DNA of 64,000 bases, taken from the NCBI RefSeq assembly GCF_041008525.1, contig NZ_JBFLUG010000033.1:5181-69180 (forward strand), in the 5' to 3' direction. Of the stretch, positions 1 through 6,780 are shown one piece after another; the stretch's first letter is position 1, and every line of letters starts with the position of its first letter. This DNA comes from Parafrankia sp041008525 (GTDB lineage Bacteria; Actinomycetota; Actinomycetes; Frankiales; Frankiaceae). The notes under the pieces are model-generated. The model had not been told where the DNA came from. It ran no database searches and worked only from the letters and a program-made list of their open reading frames with translations. A program made the translations under genes and the position numbers.

Positions 1-360
1 GACGACCCGGTAGTCGGTGCCGTCAGGGTGGTCGCGGAACGTGATCTCGGCGGTCATCGACACCGGCTCGGGGGCCGCGGGGCGCCAGGCACTGTCGAGC
101 GCGTTCGTGAAGACGATGCGTTCGAGGTCGTCGACGACCAGGAAACAGGCGTCCAGGTGGGGGCTGAACGCGGTGCCGTCGTCGCTGAGACGGGTGACGA
201 ACGCTCCGCCGGGTCGCATCTCGAGCCGGTCGACGCGGCACTGTGTGGGAGCCGGCAGCCACCACTGTTCGAGGCTGGCCGGGTCGGTCCATGCCCTCCA
301 GACGACGGCGCGCGGTGCCCGGATGAGGCGTTCGAGGCAGAGATCGAGGTCGGCGTTCAT
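1..360 (-). CDS. AHSA1/SRPBCC-family protein, 3' end cut by window edge
   Basis: 120 codons are visible, starting with ATG at 360, and no stop is reached before the window edge. The N-terminal part carries the family signature of an opening beta strand followed by an R-A-W-T-D-P segment and a tryptophan pair near residue 48 (EQWW). Further on is the typical alternation of G-G-x-F and V-T-R strands. These proteins form a helix-grip fold that binds hydrophobic ligands. Bacterial members adjacent to ArsR genes have no fixed biochemical role. The ATG overlaps the stop of the upstream ArsR gene (ATGA), so the two are translated from one mRNA and probably respond to the same repressor. Confidence 0.8.
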   Translation of the reverse strand, partial: MNADLDLCLERLIRAPRAVVWRAWTDPASLEQWWLPAPTQCRVDRLEMRPGGAFVTRLSDDGTAFSPHLDACFLVVDDLERIVFTNALDSAWRPAAPEPVSMTAEITFRDHPDGTDYRVV

Positions 361-698
361 TCCTGCTCCTGGGGGGCGGGGGCGGTGGCGAACTGGGCGA
401 GACGGTCGGTGCGGTCTTCCCAGATGCGTCTTTGCTCGGTCAGCCAGCCCTCGAGCGGCGCGAGGCCCGCACGGTTGAGCTCGCAGGTGCGGACCCGCCC
501 GGACTTCGCCGTGCGGATCAGGCCGTTCCTCTCGAGTGTGCGCACGTGCTTCAGGAACGAGGGCAGGGCCATCGGGAAGCCCTCGGCGAGGTCGCTGACG
601 GTGGCCGGCCCGCGGCCGAGCCGGCTGAGTACGGCGCGCCTGGTCGGATCGGCCAGGGCGACGAGCAGCCCGTCGAGCTGCACCGAATACTGTTCCAC
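357..698 (-). CDS. ArsR/SmtB-family transcriptional regulator
   Basis: A 113-residue winged-helix repressor. The N-terminal third has the typical L-A-D-P-T-R-R-A-V-L-S-R-L motif, followed by a recognition helix around residues 45-60 (LPSFLKHVRTLERNGLI). There are no cysteines in the positions used for metal sensing, which fits the non-metal class usually paired with AHSA1 proteins. The gene overlaps the following SRPBCC gene by four bases. An inverted-repeat cluster lies just upstream of the start (702-745) and is the obvious autoregulatory site. The ligand is unknown. Confidence 0.88.
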   Translation of the reverse strand: MEQYSVQLDGLLVALADPTRRAVLSRLGRGPATVSDLAEGFPMALPSFLKHVRTLERNGLIRTAKSGRVRTCELNRAGLAPLEGWLTEQRRIWEDRTDRLAQFATAPAPQEQE

Positions 699-701
699 GA
701 A

Positions 702-745
702 GCTAAGTATCGTGTGTCCGAACGCTTAGCGCAAGGGCTAAGCGT
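702..745. promoter_or_regulatory. Candidate ArsR operator (nested inverted repeats)
   Basis: ACGCTTAGC (722-730) and GCTAAGCGT (737-745) form a perfect 9-bp inverted repeat with a 6-bp spacer. A further half site GCTAAG (702-707) can pair with CTTAGC (725-730) across 17 bp. The cluster lies immediately upstream of the ArsR start codon at 698, where a promoter is expected. Binding is inferred from position and symmetry. Confidence 0.6.
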
Positions 746-863
746 CGGGTCGCCGCCTGTCCGCCGGTGACCCGACCGGGCGGATGGGCTCCGTCAGGGC
801 AGGCGTACCGCGACCCGGCGCAGGCGGGTGACCTGGGCAGGCAGGCGGGCAGACGGGCAGGCG

Positions 864-897
864 GGTGGGTGAGGCCGGTGGGTGGGTGAGGCCGGTG
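864..897. repeat. 17-bp perfect tandem duplication
   Basis: GGTGGGTGAGGCCGGTG occurs at 864-880 and again at 881-897, directly upstream of the methyltransferase ATG at 915. It is preceded by a looser G-rich run of GGCAGGCGGGCAG type. It may influence promoter spacing, but no function is visible. Confidence 0.8.
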
Positions 898-914
898 GGG
901 TAGCGTCGTCGGCC

Positions 915-1559
915 ATGGCCGAGCCCGCTCCGAGTTGTCTGGCTGACGTCGCGGCGGCGTATGACCGCGTGGCCGACGTCTATGCCGAGCTTTTCGCTGA
1001 CGTTCTCGACCGTCAGCCGCTGGAGCGTGCGCTGCTGGCCGCGTTCGCCGATCTGGTGCGTGACGCTGCCGGGCCGGTGGCGGATCTCGGCTGCGGGCCA
1101 GGGTATGCGTCGGCCCACCTGCACGGGCTGGGGCTGGACGTGTTCGGCGTGGACCTGTCGGCGGAGATGGTCGCCCTGGCCCGACGCTCCCACCCGGGGC
1201 TGCGGTTCGAGGTGGGCACGCTGACCGGGCTGGACCTGCCGGACTGCGCTCTCGGCGGTGCCCTCTGCCGCTATTCGCTCATCCACATCCCGCCCACCGA
1301 GATTCCCGCCGTCCTTGCTGAGATCCACCGCGTTCTGGTGCCCGACGGCCACCTGCTGATCGGCTTTCTGGCCGCGGACGAGCCCACGGCCACGGTGCAT
1401 GCCTACGACCACCGGGTGGCGCCCGCCTACCGCTGGGCGCCCGGCCATCTCGCCGAGGTGGCGAGGCAGGCGGGGCTTGTCGAGGTCGCCCAGCTGGTGC
1501 GAGCCCCGGTGGAGGACGAACGGGGACGGCAGGCCCAGCTTCTGGCCCGCCGCTCCTGA
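915..1559 (+). CDS. Class I SAM-dependent methyltransferase
   Basis: A 214-residue Rossmann-fold methyltransferase. SAM-binding motif I (V-A-D-L-G-C-G-P-G-Y) lies at about residue 55 and is followed by an acidic motif (V-F-G-V-D-L-S). Later are the R-Y-S-L-I-H-I-P strand and the R-V-L-V-P-D-G-H-L-L segment typical of Methyltransf_11/25 proteins. An ATG at 915 was preferred to an in-frame GTG at 882 because the upstream stretch is repeat DNA and the domain begins soon after 915. The substrate cannot be read from the sequence. It is monocistronic and divergent from the ArsR pair. Confidence 0.85.
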   Translation: MAEPAPSCLADVAAAYDRVADVYAELFADVLDRQPLERALLAAFADLVRDAAGPVADLGCGPGYASAHLHGLGLDVFGVDLSAEMVALARRSHPGLRFEVGTLTGLDLPDCALGGALCRYSLIHIPPTEIPAVLAEIHRVLVPDGHLLIGFLAADEPTATVHAYDHRVAPAYRWAPGHLAEVARQAGLVEVAQLVRAPVEDERGRQAQLLARRS

Positions 1560-1670
1560 GACCCGGGGCGGGAGGCATCGCAGCTGCCAGTGTCGGCCTC
1601 CGCCAGTCCGTAGGCAGGTAGGAAGACATTCCGATCGAGGCCGTGTGAGGCCGCTGCTTACACCGATGAC

Positions 1671-1811
1671 ATGGACGAGGAGGACGAGCGCCTGACCTGG
1701 CTCTTCTCGGCGCTGTGCACCGTCTCGTTCCCGGTCGAGGTGTGGCGGCAGGCGCGGGTGCCTGACTCGGGGCCCTCCGCGATCGACGCCGTGGTCGAAC
1801 CCGCGATCTAG
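1671..1811 (+). CDS. Small ORF or 3' gene remnant, unknown function
   Basis: A 46-codon frame starting at ATG 1671 with an acidic N-terminus (MDEEDERLTW). No Shine-Dalgarno sequence precedes it, while the same frame stays open upstream without a start codon. It could therefore be the end of a decayed gene. A strong hairpin follows at 1839-1875. I do not recognise the product. Confidence 0.3.
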   Translation: MDEEDERLTWLFSALCTVSFPVEVWRQARVPDSGPSAIDAVVEPAI

Positions 1812-1838
1812 CGCCCGTCTCGCCCGTCCCGCCTGGAT

Positions 1839-1875
1839 CGGATCGGCCCCGCGGGGGCCCGGCTGGGCCGATCCG
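1839..1875. terminator. Hairpin terminator between convergent genes
   Basis: CGGATCGGCCC (1839-1849) pairs perfectly with GGGCCGATCCG (1865-1875). The hairpin abuts the TetR stop codon on the other strand and lacks a U tract, as is common in high-GC actinobacteria. It can serve both strands. Confidence 0.6.
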
Positions 1876-2529
1876 TCAGCGCCTGCCTGGCGCCCGCTCG
1901 GGCCGCGGCTCGACGCCGGCGAGGAACAGCTCGACCGCGTGCTCGATGTGACGCTGCTCGACGTCGGTGTCGCGCCGCAGGTCGAAGACGGCGAGCATGG
2001 ATGGAAAACCCGCGACCATCGCGAGGAACTGCTCGGCGGCGAGCTCCGGGTCATCCACGACGATGGTGCCGGCCCGCGCGTGCCGCTCCAGGAGCTCGAT
2101 GACCGAACGCAGCCGCGGCGACCAGGCCATCGAGTGAGCGGCGTGCGCGAACTCGGGGAAGCGGCGCGCCTCGCTCATGGCCATCCGGATCAGCTGCGCG
2201 ATCGAGGGATCCACAGCCCGGGCGACCGCCGCCTGGGCGATCATCATGAGCTCACCACGGAGGTCGCCCTCGGGCACCGCCACGAGCGGCGGATCCCACT
2301 GCAGCGACGACATCGCCCAGGGAAGAATTTTTGTGAACAGCGCGTGCTTGTCCGGGTACTTTGCGTAGAGCGTGCGCTTGGTGATGTTCGCGGCCCGCGC
2401 GATCTCCTCCATGGACGCGGCTTCGAAGCCGCGGTCACAGAAGACCTCGAAGGCGGCCTGACGCAGCCGTTGTTCGAGTTCGGCCGACCCGGTCCGGGTC
2501 GGCCGGCCGGTGCGCGCGGGGTGCGTCAT
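1876..2529 (-). CDS. TetR/AcrR-family repressor of the adjacent redox cluster
   Basis: 217 residues. The N-terminal helix-turn-helix spans roughly residues 18-62: A-A-F-E-V-F-C-D-R-G-F, then M-E-E-I-A-R-A-A-N-I-T-K-R-T-L-Y-A-K-Y. The rest is an alpha-helical ligand-binding and dimer domain of TetR_C type. ATG 2529 fits the family's normal N-terminus. The gene is divergent from the SDR at 2737. The intergenic region holds a perfect 9-bp-arm palindrome over a promoter, and the same palindrome recurs near 5837 in front of the dioxygenase. It is therefore likely to repress both transcription units until its ligand, perhaps a pathway substrate, binds. Confidence 0.9.
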   Translation of the reverse strand: MTHPARTGRPTRTGSAELEQRLRQAAFEVFCDRGFEAASMEEIARAANITKRTLYAKYPDKHALFTKILPWAMSSLQWDPPLVAVPEGDLRGELMMIAQAAVARAVDPSIAQLIRMAMSEARRFPEFAHAAHSMAWSPRLRSVIELLERHARAGTIVVDDPELAAEQFLAMVAGFPSMLAVFDLRRDTDVEQRHIEHAVELFLAGVEPRPERAPGRR

Positions 2530-2635
2530 GGTCCTCGATTCTCGCACCGGCCGAATCCGCCCGCGCCGGAGCCCGCGCACCGCTGTGCCGGCGCTCGGCT
2601 CCGGCGTGCGGGCGGCCTGAACCCTCTTCTGATCA

Positions 2636-2665
2636 TTGACTAAAAGTATACGTTATCGTATACTT
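2636..2665 (+). promoter_or_regulatory. Consensus promoter overlapped by TetR-type operator
   Basis: TTGACT (2636-2641) and TATACT (2659-2664) are separated by 17 bp, a near-consensus sigma-70-type promoter reading towards the SDR gene. It overlaps a palindrome with perfect arms AAGTATACG (2644-2652) and CGTATACTT (2657-2665) around TTAT. The arms cover the spacer and the -10 element, the classic arrangement for steric repression by a TetR dimer. The tract is strikingly AT-rich for this genome. Confidence 0.8.
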
Positions 2666-2736
2666 CACTGTATTCCAGGTGACTACCTCATCAGTATGCA
2701 GTGCACATCACGTTGACCGCCCCCGAAAGGATTGCC

Positions 2737-3501
2737 ATGGTCGAAAGCCCCACCGAGAAGGTGGTCGTGGTCACCGGATCGGCATCCGGTATCGGGCTGG
2801 GAATCGCACAGCGCCTGGCCCTCGACGGCATCGCGGTCGGTCTTTTCGATCTCGATGCGGTCGCAGCCGAGTCGGCCGCCGCGAAGATCCGCAGCGATGG
2901 CGGTGCGGCGATGGCGGTCGGTGTCGATGTCGCCTCCCGTGATCAGATCGACGTGGGCCTTCGGCGGGTGCGCGAGGCCTTCGGCCCGATCACGGTTCTG
3001 GTCAACAATGCCGGGAAGGAGGGCTTCCGCCGGTTCCTCGACATCTCGCCCGAGTCGTGGAACGAGCTGCTCGCCATCAATCTCACCGGTACGTTCCACT
3101 GCTGCCAGCTCGTGCTTCCCGACATGATCGAGGCGGGCTGGGGGCGGATCGTGAACATCTCGTCGTCCAGCACGCACAGCGGGCAGCCGTACATGGCGCA
3201 CTACGTCTCCTCCAAGTCCGGTATGGTCGGCCTGACCAAGTCGCTGGCACTCGAGTTCGGCCCCGCGGGGATCACTGTCAACACCATTCCGCCGGGCTTC
3301 ATCGACACCCCGATGACCCGTCGCAACGAGGGCAAGGGGCGGTTCGGTCCCGGCGGCATGGACGAAGCGATCTCCCGGACTCCGGCCGGGCGCGCAGGCC
3401 GGCCGGAGGACATCGCCGCGGCCTGCTCGTTCCTCGTCTCCGACGAGGCCGGTTACGTGACAGGCCAGATCATCGGCGTGAACGGCGGCCGGAACACCTG
3501 A
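2737..3501 (+). CDS. SDR-family NAD(P)-dependent oxidoreductase
   Basis: 254 residues, a classical short-chain dehydrogenase. The cofactor motif TGSASGIG is at 13-20, N-N-A-G at 90-93, a catalytic serine in the S-S-S-S segment near 143, and Y156/K160 in the YxxxK motif. The C-terminus ends with the usual G-Y-V-T-G-Q-I-I-G-V-N-G-G. An acidic D-L-D segment after the second strand suggests NAD(H). ATG 2737 has an AAAGGA Shine-Dalgarno sequence seven bases upstream and was preferred to an in-frame GTG at 2701. It is the first gene behind the TetR-controlled promoter. The substrate is probably a secondary alcohol or ketone and is not identifiable. Confidence 0.92.
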   Translation: MVESPTEKVVVVTGSASGIGLGIAQRLALDGIAVGLFDLDAVAAESAAAKIRSDGGAAMAVGVDVASRDQIDVGLRRVREAFGPITVLVNNAGKEGFRRFLDISPESWNELLAINLTGTFHCCQLVLPDMIEAGWGRIVNISSSSTHSGQPYMAHYVSSKSGMVGLTKSLALEFGPAGITVNTIPPGFIDTPMTRRNEGKGRFGPGGMDEAISRTPAGRAGRPEDIAAACSFLVSDEAGYVTGQIIGVNGGRNT

Positions 3502-3609
3502 CCGGCCTGGCCGCGCAGGCGACGCCTCGGTCGTCCGGCAGCTCGACCAGCGTCCGCACGACGACCAGCGCACGCACGATGACGACGTCACCACCGACCG
3601 GAGGCCCGG

Positions 3610-3705
3610 GTGTCCGACACACTCGATCAGATCGACTTCTCCGCCGCCGACCTCGCGTTCGGCCGGGGCATGCCGCTGCGGATGCGGAGTCGCGGAGATG
3701 TCTGA
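3610..3705 (+). CDS. 31-residue ORF translationally overlapping the next gene
   Basis: A GTG at 3610 opens a 31-codon frame beginning MSDTLDQIDFSAADLAF. Its TGA (3703-3705) lies inside the start of the following dehydrogenase, whose ATG is at 3698. The overlap suggests either a leader peptide coupling translation or the surviving N-terminus of a lost gene. No clear Shine-Dalgarno sequence or family assignment is seen. Confidence 0.35.
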   Translation: MSDTLDQIDFSAADLAFGRGMPLRMRSRGDV

Positions 3706-4609
3706 GCAACGTCCGCCGCGGGCGGCGGTCCCGGCGGAGACCACCGCGGTCGGCTTCATCGGTCTCGGCAGCATGGGCAGCGTCCTCGCCCGCAACCTGG
3801 TCGAGGCAGGTCACGCGGTCGTCTGCCACGACATCGCCGGAGCCGAGCGCGCACCGGCTGGTGCGACCTTCGTGGAATCGGTGGGCGCCGTCGCCGCCGC
3901 GAGTACCACGGTTGTCCTGAGCCTTCCGGACGGCCTCGCGTCGGCACAGGTGGTCGGCGAGATCGTCGGCACCGTGTCGCGGACGGCCCTGACGGTCGTG
4001 GAGACCTCGACGATCGGCGTCGTCCACGCGCGGAACAACGCGGCACTCCTCGAGACCGCCGGCATGAGCCTCGTCGACGCGCCGGTCTCCGGCGGGGTCG
4101 CGGGCGCCCGGGCCAGGACTCTCACGGTGATGTACTCGGGCGACGAGACCAGCTGCGCTCGGGCCATGCCCGTGCTGGCGGGTCTTTCCGACCGTCGTAT
4201 CCGGGTCGGTGACCGGCCTGGCCTGGCCCAGGCGATGAAGCTCGCGAACAACTACCTCTCCGCCACCGCGCTCGCCGCGACGAGCGAGGCGATCGCCTTC
4301 GGAACGGCGGCGGGTCTGTCGATGACAACGATGCTCGACGTGCTGAACACCTCCAGTGGGCAGAACTCCGCGACCAGCGACAAGTTCCCCAACCACGTTC
4401 TGACCGGCCGTTACGCTGCCGGCTTCGCCAACAGCCTGATGGCCAAGGACGTCGGGCTCTACCTCGACGAGGTCGCCGCCGCGGGCGGATCCGACGAGGT
4501 CGGGCGCCCCGTGGCCGCCCTGTGGCGGAGGTTCGCCGACCAGCGGCCGGGAGCCGACTTCACCGCGATCTACCCGTTCGTCGGCCCTGAGGACACAGCC
4601 GCCGGCTGA
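3698..4609 (+). CDS. Beta-hydroxyacid dehydrogenase (3-hydroxyisobutyrate dehydrogenase family)
   Basis: 303 residues. The N-terminal Rossmann motif GFIGLGSMG (19-27) is followed by the substrate-binding segment D-A-P-V-S-G-G near 127. The catalytic lysine is K181 in A-M-K-L-A-N-N, and the C-terminal all-helical domain is complete. Family enzymes oxidise short beta-hydroxy acids or reduce tartronate or succinic semialdehydes with NAD(P). It lies about 200 bp after the SDR on the same strand and probably belongs to the same TetR-controlled transcript. A family relative (43% identity not claimed; motif-level similarity only) occurs at 20019. Confidence 0.9.
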   Translation: MSEQRPPRAAVPAETTAVGFIGLGSMGSVLARNLVEAGHAVVCHDIAGAERAPAGATFVESVGAVAAASTTVVLSLPDGLASAQVVGEIVGTVSRTALTVVETSTIGVVHARNNAALLETAGMSLVDAPVSGGVAGARARTLTVMYSGDETSCARAMPVLAGLSDRRIRVGDRPGLAQAMKLANNYLSATALAATSEAIAFGTAAGLSMTTMLDVLNTSSGQNSATSDKFPNHVLTGRYAAGFANSLMAKDVGLYLDEVAAAGGSDEVGRPVAALWRRFADQRPGADFTAIYPFVGPEDTAAG

Positions 4610-4646
4610 TGGCCGAGGAAGACTTCGCGTCGGCGGCAGGACTCGC

Positions 4647-4677
4647 GGCGGCAGGGTTCGTTGGCGGCAGGGTTCGT
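4647..4677. repeat. 15-bp direct repeat at convergent gene ends
   Basis: GGCGGCAGGGTTCGT is present at 4647-4661 and 4663-4677 with a period of 16 bp. It lies between the dehydrogenase stop and the aldo-keto reductase stop. Function unknown. Confidence 0.7.
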
Positions 4678-5732
4678 CAGCGGCGGAGCCAGCTGTGCAT
4701 GGTTCGGAGAAAGGCGCCGGGGTACTCGTCGGGGAGGCCGGTGAGGCGGTTCAGCTCGGTCAGGGTCTCGTCGGGGATCGCGATGGTCAGGGCGGCGAGG
4801 TTGTCCTCGAGCTGGGTCATGGTGCGGGCACCGATGATGGTGGAGGTGACCGGGCGCGTGCGCTGCCAGGCGAGAGCAAGCTGGGCCGGGGTGCAGCCGA
4901 GTTCGGTGGCGGCTTCTGCCACGGCGGCGGCGATGGCGAAGCCACGGTCGTTCTTGACCAGCACGTCGAGTTCGCCCTCGCGCTGGCCGAGCCGGGTGCC
5001 TTCCGGCTTTGCCTCGGCCGAGATCTTCCCCGTGAGCATGCCGGCCGCGAGCGGGCTCCACGCGATGAAGCCCAGGCCCTCCTCCTCGAGCAGCGGCAGA
5101 TGCTCACGTTCCAGCGTGCGCACGATCAGGTTGTACTGGCCCTGCAGTGAGACGAAACGTTCCCTGCCGCGGGCGTCACTGATGGCGAGTGCCTTCATGA
5201 GCCGGTAGGCATGGAAGTTGGACGCGCCGATGTAGCGGACCTTGCCCTCGCGAACCAGGTCGTCGAGAGTGTCGAGAGTTTCGGTGATCGGAGTGGTCGG
5301 GTCGTCGAAGTGGACCTGGTAGAGGTCGAGATAGTCGGTCTGCAGCCGGCGCAGGCTGTTCTCGCAGGCCCTGCGAAGGTGGAGGCGGCCGGTGCCCTTG
5401 TCGTGCGGGCCATGACCGACGGGAAGCCCGGCCTTGGTCGCGACGACCACGCGGTGGCGGCGCCCCTTCAGAGCTCGGCCGACGATCTCCTCGGAGCTGC
5501 CGTAGACGTCCGCGGTGTCGAGGAAGTTACCGCCCGCGTCGAGGTAACGGTGAACCAGCGCGATCGAGGTCTCCTCGTCGCAACCCCAGTCCTTCATGCC
5601 GAATGTCATCGTGCCGAGGGCGAACCGGGAGACATACAGGCCGCTGCGCCCGAGCTGGCACAGCTCGATTCTCGTCGGTCGCGGCCTGGCCCCTGCCGGG
5701 GCTGTCATCTCCGTCGTGCGCGGCTCGGTCAT
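4677..5732 (-). CDS. Aldo/keto reductase
   Basis: 351 residues with a TIM-barrel AKR architecture. An L-G-T-M-T-F-G strand lies near residue 40 and the catalytic-type segment N-F-L-D-T-A-D-V-Y-G near 72. Further on are V-V-V-A-T-K, a D-L-Y-Q-V-H-F strand, and I-G-A-S-N-F before the cofactor-binding end I-I-G-A-R. ATG 5732 has GGAGG nine bases upstream. It resembles the YhdN/YajO/PdxI-like class, NADPH-dependent enzymes acting on aldehydes and ketones. It is divergent from the dioxygenase gene, with the second TetR-type operator between them, so it probably shares that control. Confidence 0.9.
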   Translation of the reverse strand: MTEPRTTEMTAPAGARPRPTRIELCQLGRSGLYVSRFALGTMTFGMKDWGCDEETSIALVHRYLDAGGNFLDTADVYGSSEEIVGRALKGRRHRVVVATKAGLPVGHGPHDKGTGRLHLRRACENSLRRLQTDYLDLYQVHFDDPTTPITETLDTLDDLVREGKVRYIGASNFHAYRLMKALAISDARGRERFVSLQGQYNLIVRTLEREHLPLLEEEGLGFIAWSPLAAGMLTGKISAEAKPEGTRLGQREGELDVLVKNDRGFAIAAAVAEAATELGCTPAQLALAWQRTRPVTSTIIGARTMTQLEDNLAALTIAIPDETLTELNRLTGLPDEYPGAFLRTMHSWLRR

Positions 5733-5828
5733 GCTCTTCGTCCTCCGCGTGCTGAGAGGTGGTGCGTGCCTGGGGGCCGGGACCTGCGGTAGGTGTCAGA
5801 CCCTTCCACGAACATTGATCCGCGAGCA

Positions 5829-5858
5829 TTGACCATAAGTATACGCAAAAGTATATTT
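5829..5858 (+). promoter_or_regulatory. Second copy of the TetR-type operator over a promoter
   Basis: TTGACC (5829-5834) and TATATT (5852-5857) are spaced 17 bp, reading towards the dioxygenase gene. AAGTATACG (5837-5845) is identical to the left arm of the operator at 2644. After a 4-bp spacer the right arm AGTATATTT (5850-5858) matches the expected arm at 7 of 9 bases. The -35/operator geometry is the same as at 2636-2665, including the shared ATTGAC start. Confidence 0.75.
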
Positions 5859-5926
5859 CGAGACGGATGACCTGTCCACCGAGCGAGACCGACAGACCGC
5901 ACCCGCAGTCAGCCGAGGAGCGACTC

Positions 5927-6760
5927 ATGCCCGTCACCACACACCCGATCAGTCCCGAGGTGGGTTTAGAAATCACCGGCCTGACCGGCCGCCAGCTGGC
6001 GGATCCGGCCATGGCCGCGGACACGAGGAAGTATCTCGACCAGTACGGCGTCGTCGTCTACCGCGAGGCGCACATCGATGACGCGGACCTGGTCGCCGTG
6101 AGCCGGCTTCTGGGCGAGGTGGTGGTCGCCCCCATGGGCGGGGAGAAGGACCATCCCGAGGTCTCCGCGATCTCCCTCGATCCGTCACAGAGCGCGCTGG
6201 CCGCCTACCGGGCGGGCACGTTCTTCTGGCACATCGACGGCGCCAACGACCTCGTCCCGCAGAAGGCGACCCTGCTGACCGCGCTCGAGGTCGCGACCGA
6301 GGGCGGCGACACCGAGTTCGCCAACCTCTACGCGGCCTACGAAGGGCTGCCCGCCGAGGAGAAGGCGCGGTACGCCGGGCTTCGCGTGGTGCACAGCTTC
6401 GCCGCGACGCAACGGCTGGCGCATCCCGACGCGTCGCCGAGGATGCGAACATCGTGGGGCAAGGTGCCGTCCCGGGAGCATCCGCTGGTGTGGACCCGCA
6501 GCAATGGCCGGAGGTCGCTGCTGGTCGGGGCCACCGCGGAACAGGTCGTCGGCCTGTCGGAAGCCGAGAGCCGAGAGCTGCTCGACCGCCTGCTCGCCTG
6601 GGCGACCCAGCCGCGGTTCTCGCTGCGGCACCACTGGCACCACGGAGACCTGGTTATCTGGGACAACACCGGCATCCTGCACCGGGCCCAGCCCTACACG
6701 GCCGAGTCCCGCCGCCTCATGCACCGCACCACCCTGGTCGGCGAGGAGGCGGTGGCCTGA
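5927..6760 (+). CDS. TauD/TfdA-family Fe(II)/2-oxoglutarate dioxygenase
   Basis: 277 residues. The facial triad is visible: H102-x-D104 in F-W-H-I-D-G and H252 in G-I-L-H-R-A-Q-P-Y. A downstream arginine in the R-L-M-H-R-T-T-L segment should bind 2-oxoglutarate. Family members hydroxylate taurine, alkyl sulfates or phenoxyacetates, and the substrate here cannot be assigned. ATG 5927 has GAGGAG eight bases upstream and was preferred to an in-frame ATG at 5867, which lies close to the promoter. Control by the TetR operator at 5837 ties it to the SDR and aldo-keto reductase, consistent with an inducible catabolic route. Confidence 0.9.
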   Translation: MPVTTHPISPEVGLEITGLTGRQLADPAMAADTRKYLDQYGVVVYREAHIDDADLVAVSRLLGEVVVAPMGGEKDHPEVSAISLDPSQSALAAYRAGTFFWHIDGANDLVPQKATLLTALEVATEGGDTEFANLYAAYEGLPAEEKARYAGLRVVHSFAATQRLAHPDASPRMRTSWGKVPSREHPLVWTRSNGRRSLLVGATAEQVVGLSEAESRELLDRLLAWATQPRFSLRHHWHHGDLVIWDNTGILHRAQPYTAESRRLMHRTTLVGEEAVA

Positions 6761-6780
6761 GCCGCGGTCGTCCGGCGGGG

